Part shown: positions 58,405-64,000 of the stretch, piece after piece
Layout: every line of letters begins with the position of its first letter
Numbering within the stretch: position 1 is the first letter of the stretch
DNA from: Brachyhypopomus gauderio
Lineage: Eukaryota > Chordata > Actinopteri > Gymnotiformes > Hypopomidae
Direction: 5' to 3'
NCBI RefSeq assembly: GCF_052324685.1
Contig: NC_135213.1
Span: forward strand, 37,913,638-37,977,637
Length of the DNA stretch: 64,000 bases
Notes under the pieces: model-generated
What the model was told of the DNA's origin: nothing
What the model saw: only the letters and a program-made list of their open reading frames with translations
Database searches by the model: none
Made by a program: the position numbers and the translations under genes

Positions 58405-58810
58405 AGACCCTCGTGTCACAGCGAAGATCTTCCCGTACCCGTAGTGATTTAACGTTTAGGTATTTTACAGAATCGATCCAGTGGATTACGCGGAACTGTA
58501 GGATCACTGCTTCTTGGGCGTCACTGCGCCAGCGCTTGTCGGAGTTCCCCTTGACGAGGCCCCCACAGCGCCAGAGACTCGGAGCAGGACTGAGGAGGAC
58601 GGTCCGCGAGTGGAGCTGAAACTGGATGGAGCTGACGCGACTAGATAGTTAGTCCTAATACTAAGTGCATTTTGACAGCCGAATTCAGACTTGAGTCGGT
58701 TCCCGCTGGATCTTTATTGTCAGTCAGCCCTCTGGAGGACCGTATCGTTATCCATACGGAAAAGCGGCTGGCATGAGCTAACATGGAAACCAAACCTTTC
58801 TTGTCTCTAG
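58405..58810 (+). CDS. rxra: First exon of retinoid X receptor alpha (leader plus 28-nt coding start)
   Basis: The ATG at 58783 sits in a good Kozak context (A at -3, G at +4) and reads METKPFLSL plus the first base of the next codon, followed by the consensus donor GTAAGT at 58811. Mammalian RXRA begins with the closely similar M-D-T-K-H-F-L-P-L, with exon 1 ending after the first base of the next (Asp) codon, so both peptide and splice phase agree. RXRA is a nuclear receptor that partners RAR, PPAR, VDR and others at hormone response elements. The DNA-binding and ligand-binding exons must lie beyond 64000. The exon 5-prime limit is estimated from composition. Which fish paralogue (rxraa or rxrab) cannot be told from nine residues. 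Confidence 0.75.
58626..58652 (+). CDS. uORF 1 in the rxra leader
   Basis: ATG at 58626, eight codons (MELTRLDS), TAG at 58650-58652. It is fully upstream of the main start and could reduce initiation there. Confidence 0.35.
   Translation: MELTRLDS
58773..58781 (+). CDS. Minimal uORF (Met-Ser-stop) next to the rxra start
   Basis: ATG AGC TAA ends one base before the main ATG at 58783, with G at -3. Such very short uORFs ending next to a start favour termination-reinitiation or stalling; the effect here is inferred. Confidence 0.4.
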   Translation: MS

Positions 58811-59879
58811 GTAAGTTTGGTTATTGAAGGACCTGCGTTATTTTCATTGAGGCTTTACATGAGATCTGCGCACCAAGGTGTGTTGGGACTGGCTGCTTAT
58901 TACATGGTCCATTATGGGAGCTCCTGCTCCAACGCTGTTTATATCCACGTTAGTGTTTATCTCCATTTAAACATGTATCAAAACAAACAAAACACTATCA
59001 TTCAGTTTTATTATTATTATTGCATTGTGTCATGAACATAGTGGCGTCATTACTTATATGAGTTTGGTGACTTGACAACTTGGTCTTTGATGGACATGGT
59101 GAGTTTAGTGGGTTTTCCTCCCTCTCTCACGCTTGGCATCATCTCTCTTCCTCCGACATCGATCGCAGTTTATTTCTACCACTTCAAAAGGTCAAAGCTG
59201 CTGGCCCGGAGCTCGTGAGGACGACTGTAGAAGTGAACAGACCCGGTCCATTACGAGCTCAGTTCTGTCTAACGCTCACGGCAACATCAACAGCAGATTT
59301 TTTCAATACAGATGTTTCTCCAATAAGGAGGAACAAAAGACTGATATATCTAAAGTATACCCCAACACCCCCGGGCAATTACATTATTAATAATAGCATT
59401 TTATTGTTTTCTGCCAAAGCGAAAAGAATCGAATTTGTGAATAAATAAATAATACTAAAACGATATTTTTATCATGATAAAACTCTGACTACCACTTTTT
59501 GTACTGATCTTATAGGCAGTGGTTGCTCTTAGTTGAGGACACTACTGGTACCAGAGGCCCAAGTCCATGTGCGTCAGTGGGAACTGTGGGCTCACATTGT
59601 AAGAGTGTTGGAGGTGTTCAGGGCCACCCCAATAAAAGAGGACCAGTTTGGTTTACAGCGTTGCAGTTTTGTGTTTCTGAGGAGGTGATTGGTCCCTTTG
59701 TGAACGTCTGCAGCTGTCAGTTTTATTGGGGGGCCTTTAAAGAGAAAGTTAATTGCTTAAAGTGACAGCGTCTCAGAAACCCAGCCACTGTCTGGCTCGC
59801 AATCAAAGACGGTGTGGGCTTCTGCTCAGGGCTGTGCAGGAGAGTCAAACTGCACTTGAAAAAGTTTGAAGTGACAGTT

Positions 59880-59880
<1 letters not shown>

Positions 59881-59957
<77 letters not shown>
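59881..59957. repeat. (CA)n microsatellite
   Basis: Uninterrupted CA run of about 75 bp. Confidence 0.95.
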
Positions 59958-59959
<2 letters not shown>

Positions 59960-60497
59960 AAGACTCACATTTGTAATTACTTGTCTTCCCCTCTTTCCCA
60001 AACTGTGGCCATTTTAGAACTTACACTTAAAGTCTTGTGGATGTAACATGATCACACATGTAAAGGACTGAGGGGGGTTTATCTTGATATGATGAAAAGC
60101 CGTTTGTTAATTATTTGCTCTGTGTACTGTATGCACTGATTCATTGATAACGACTGTGAAGTTGTCCCTTGTACTATGGACTGTTCACCCTTTTAGGCCT
60201 GTAACATGGCTCTGACCTCCCGGGCCTGGTGAACGCAGAACCCCCTGTGACCCCGAACCCCCTGTGACCCAGAGGACACCCCCCCTCCCCCCCGACCCAG
60301 AATCCTATGCAACCTGAACCTCTAAACACATTTTACAAGGGGTGACTACAACAGGGTGGTGCTGGCAGGTCTATGTGCCGGTCTTTCTCCTGTATAAGGA
60401 CCACTCTGCTATGTAATTCACGGCACAGTAATGGACCTGACATTGGCTTGCAGTCCCACCTATAGAATGTGCACACTCATCTATGCTGACTGATTTG

Positions 60498-60498
<1 letters not shown>

Positions 60499-60568
<70 letters not shown>

Positions 60569-60605
60569 TGTGTGTGAGTGTGTGTGTGTGTGTGTGTATG
60601 TGTGA
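60499..60605. repeat. (GT)n microsatellite
   Basis: GT run of about 100 bp with two GAGT interruptions. Confidence 0.95.
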
Positions 60606-60702
60606 GTCTGAAGAGGCTTCTATCTTCACTGTTGTGACTATTCCACACATTGTCTTGAGCTCGCTGGGTCAAGACCAGCCTAAGGGCCTAAGATGTCTGT
60701 TG

Positions 60703-60817
60703 CTTGCTTTGAGCCGTGTGTCTGTGCCTTGCTTTGAGCCGTGTGTCTGTGCCTTGGTTTGAGTCGTGTGTCTGTGCCTTGCTTTGAGCCGTGGTAAAGG
60801 GGGGGGGGGGGGGGGGT
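60703..60817. repeat. 25-bp minisatellite (3.5 copies) followed by a G run
   Basis: The unit TGCTTTGAGCCGTGTGTCTG plus TGCCT repeats three and a half times, then an approximately 18-base G run near 60799-60816. Confidence 0.9.
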
Positions 60818-61026
60818 TGTCTCATTACCAGGTGCACATCTATGAGGTCCAGTATCTCGTGCCAAGTGATGTAACTCCGACCTCTGGCTGGGCAGATGTG
60901 TGTGCTGTGGACTTTAGGACATAATGAGTGTACTTTATGGGCTGGATTTTGATGTTTATTTATGGTCACTTGACTTTCCAGATATTCTGGAAGTTCACTC
61001 CCTCTGTGCCACTCTTTTGATTTGAG

Positions 61027-61042
61027 CCCCCCCCCCCCCCCC
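61027..61042. repeat. C homopolymer of about 16 bases
   Basis: Uninterrupted C run. Confidence 0.85.
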
Positions 61043-62905
61043 ATGTTGGCCCATTCCTACACGTGTTCCGCGCGACGGCTTATGCGCTAAAGGCGGGGCA
61101 GACGCTCCTCGAGATAAGATCTGGTGGCGATTTCGATGCCCTCGAAGTCTTGCATTCCTTGTCTCGTGAGAGCAGAGAATTATATGCACTGACGGATTCC
61201 CAAATGCAGTAATGGCCCCTCAGACTACTGTTCATGTGATATGCGAGCAGGTGTGTGCTCCTACAGTTACGGTCTACACAACAAAAGGATTTGATTAAAG
61301 AGCTTGGATGAGATATTCTAGAGAAGGAGACACTGACAGGATGGGGCAGACATTTTGCCCACAGGATCTAGTCTCTACCGAGAAATGTATTCGAGAAATG
61401 AACCAAAGTTTTGTATAAATGTAATAAAAGTAACATTGTTAATGCTAGTGTTCAGGTATTTCAAAGGATGCAGTTTTATTAGCTGGAGAGACTGAATGGT
61501 GAGTGTGAGGTGCGGAAACGTAGTTGGGTCGATGGTGCCGGGTAGTGTGTGTGTGGAATCTGTACAGTGTGTCCACGCTGCCACTGGAGACCTGTACCAA
61601 GTGTCCACAGACACGCATGTCTCATGTTTTTCTTTGAAACTTAAGTGGTCATACCTGTCTGGCCCTATAGGCACTGTGATGTAGGCAAGGGAAGAATTTC
61701 AAACAGGGGTGCCACAGTATTTCTGTCTGTCAACATCTCATGTTCAGAACATTCCTTTGTAAAAACTGCACAGACAAGATCATGCTACTGAGATTTTTGG
61801 CTATGTGTGTGCAATACCAAAGTGTTTGCATACGTCAGGGCTTCTTTGTCTTCTTTTTGCATTCTTTGTATATTATTTTTCATTTCTATGCATTTATGAT
61901 TGACATCTTTCAAATTAAATTCTGCCTTAAATTGCCATGAAAATCTGTAAAGTTTTCAGTTCTTCATATCATGGACTGTGACATATCTTAGAGGTTTATG
62001 AGAGTCTGTTTTGATTGGCTGCTGACTAGGGAGACATGTTAATTATTGATTAATATCACAGTCTTGATCTCTGCAGATAAATGTACAGATAATTTGCATA
62101 TTAATGAATGTTTATTGCTACATCAAAGTCAAGCAGTTGTATGTGTATAATCTAGTTATCTGTTTAACATATTGTTTTTCTTTAGTTCAGGCCAGGTTTG
62201 AGGTCTTCTAAATTCCATTTAATGATTTATTACTATTGGTTTATTCACTAATTGATTGGCATAAGTATGAATTCATGATAAGGTAATGAGGTTTGGTTGT
62301 TGCTTTTGCAAATCACAAAATCACGTGTGCACGAATATGGTACATACTGTATGTTTGCATAATGAACAGCTGTCTTCTCTACACATGCCTTTGAGCACGA
62401 GACCCTCCCAGTTAACAGCCTAGACATAACACCAGTGCTGACGAGTGAGTCATTAAAGCTCTGTGCTTTCCCTTATGAAGCTCTGTTTATATCATCACTC
62501 TCTCTCTCGCTACTCTCTGGCAATTTCACATATCGATTATGGAAATGAAGCAGCTCCAATTTGTGCCTAATAACCTAATTATTCTTCATGTATCGGGCTG
62601 GAAGGGTCCGGTGGGTTTGAAAGATTCATTTAAAAATTATGAAAAATATTTTTCTTTTCAGGGTGTTGTTAAAACATTAAAATTAAAATGAGGTTGTTTT
62701 CAAATGTCATCAAGGTATTTATAGGAAAATGGCATCCATTACTGAAAATGAAGTCGAGACCCAATTTCTTGTAATCTAATTTCTAGTCTTCACATTCTAA
62801 ATTGATTGATTTGAATTTAAGATTTTCTTTATATGCACTGTTTTTCTCATTTCTCTTAGTGTACATAAGGTACATTTGGATGAATATGTAATGACATTGA
62901 CATGA

Positions 62906-62936
62906 CGTGTGTGTGTGTGTGTGTGTGTGCGTGTGT
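62906..62936. repeat. Short (GT)n microsatellite
   Basis: GT run with one GC step. Confidence 0.9.
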
Positions 62937-64000
62937 ACTGATTTGTGCGTTATTCCCTAAAGCTAACACACAACTCCGCTGGTTAATTAATAGCAGAGCA
63001 GGACCACAGATATGTATCTAGTTCAACAGCTTTGTTCCTGATTGATCTAAACAGCAGCGCTAACAATAGATTCTGGAGGAAAGTCACTGTCTACAACACA
63101 TCCCAGACTTTCTCTCAATCTTTATGTTACGCATTTAGAAATAATTTACAGATAATCATTTCAACAAATCTATGACTGTATGAATGCACAACAGATTGCA
63201 GCAGGTTGGCCATATCTGTCAGTTTAATCTAATTCAGTAATATCAGAGGGAGCGTTGCTGTACTGAATATCAGCACAGATGGCTGTGATGCAGTCATAGG
63301 CACCAGACTGCATCTGTTCATACAGTACACTGTAGTTTCTGACCTATAATCGTCTTTGGACAAATTGTCATTTTATGTCAAAATATCATCAGTGTTAAAA
63401 TGACAATGACATGTACAACGTTTTCAGAGAAACAGGACATTTCGTGCGGAGGTCCTTCATCAGCTATAGGAGATGGAATCAGATTATATTGAAATAAGAA
63501 ATATTGAAATCACAACATTCATGCCATGAGGTTCTAACGTTTCAAGAGTGCGGATCACTTCTTTCTTTCAGTTTCCTAAACTTACTGCTGTCATAGCAAC
63601 AGCTGGCAGTGCAGACAGATATGTTATTAATGCATTGGCCGTTAGCATTTAATTGCCTTGCTAAATGACAAATTCTTAATCTTACTGGTCTGAAGGTGTT
63701 CAACAGACCTACCAGCAAGCCTTCTCTTAGTATCCCCAATATAACACTGAATCTTTTTTAAAAAAAAGTACATTAGACAGCTTCGCAGTATTACGTGAGG
63801 AGGGCTGTATAATAATAGTAAATCCTTCCCTGTTATTTTAGTTGCTGTGTTAATAAATTTACATGTAGCACATCTAGAGCGGTTTCAGCCTACAGATTCA
63901 CAGCTGTTATCAGAACGGTCATTTATCTCACTCTTAACGAGTATGTCTTTGATGTTTTTATCTCGTCAGTAGAAGATTAGTGGAGGATCATTAAAAAGGA

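Larger units (their letters stand above)
58811..64000 (+). other. rxra: Beginning of rxra intron 1
   Basis: Follows the GTAAGT donor; no further rxra exon is seen up to the window end, in line with the very long first intron of vertebrate RXRA genes. It contains simple repeats listed separately and otherwise unassigned DNA. The open frame at 59080-59448 has no recognised domain. Confidence 0.65.

Noticed and set aside
58413..58619. 68-codon frame in the rxra leader as a coding region
   Set aside because: It starts at GTG rather than ATG and overlaps the leader; Arg/Ser composition follows from local GC content.

Overview
The window looks like a teleost fish nuclear genome: dense (GT)n/(CA)n and (GA)n microsatellites, many transposable-element families typical of fish (L2 and RTE non-LTR elements, Ty3/Gypsy, hAT elements and MITEs, tRNA-derived SINEs), long minisatellites, and one recognisable vertebrate host exon. 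There is no bacterial or viral genome organisation. Most long open frames are tandem-repeat artefacts.

Layout. 1-1.43 kb: decayed Ty3/Gypsy pol on the minus strand. 1.4-9.3 kb: mostly unassigned non-coding DNA with a CpG-rich patch (3.95-4.31 kb) and a 44-bp minisatellite (5.9-6.3 kb). 9.4-11.1 kb: nested MITEs and a near-perfect palindrome. 12.45-14.25 kb: a 23-bp minisatellite. 15.4-17.7 kb: GT, GA and GGA simple repeats. 19.68-20.05 kb: SINE-like repeat. About 20.05-37.49 kb: a full-length L2-type LINE whose ORF1 is split by a 12.8-kb foldback element. 37.58-38.05 kb: a Gypsy integrase fragment fused in frame to a GOLD-domain C-terminus. 38.9-45.2 kb: hAT elements and a decayed RTE-type LINE. 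45-58 kb: intergenic DNA with simple repeats, minisatellites and a small hAT MITE. 58.4-58.81 kb: first exon of a retinoid X receptor alpha gene (rxra); the rest of the window is its first intron.

The standout object is the foldback element at 20996-33803. It has 125-bp terminal inverted repeats about 95 % identical, a 6-bp target duplication (TCTTTT), and two arms of about 4.5 kb, each a tandem array of a ~167-bp satellite, in opposite orientation. The arms surround a 3.2-kb core that holds only other transposons (RTE fragment, SINEs, a solo LTR) and no recognisable transposase. Conceptual removal of the element plus one TSD copy returns the L2 ORF1 to one frame with its SGNH-esterase DGLH motif. 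That fixes both boundaries and shows the insertion is younger than the L2. The L2 itself keeps an uninterrupted endonuclease-RT frame. This frame continues directly from ORF1 across a single TGA, with no ATG before the endonuclease.

The only host gene supported is rxra. Its exon carries a short coding start (METKPFLSL, then a split codon and GTAAGT donor), and its leader contains two small uORFs. The upstream DNA is repeat-rich, with a DR1-type nuclear-receptor site about 1.7 kb before the ATG. All family assignments come from reading the translated sequence; no database search was possible.
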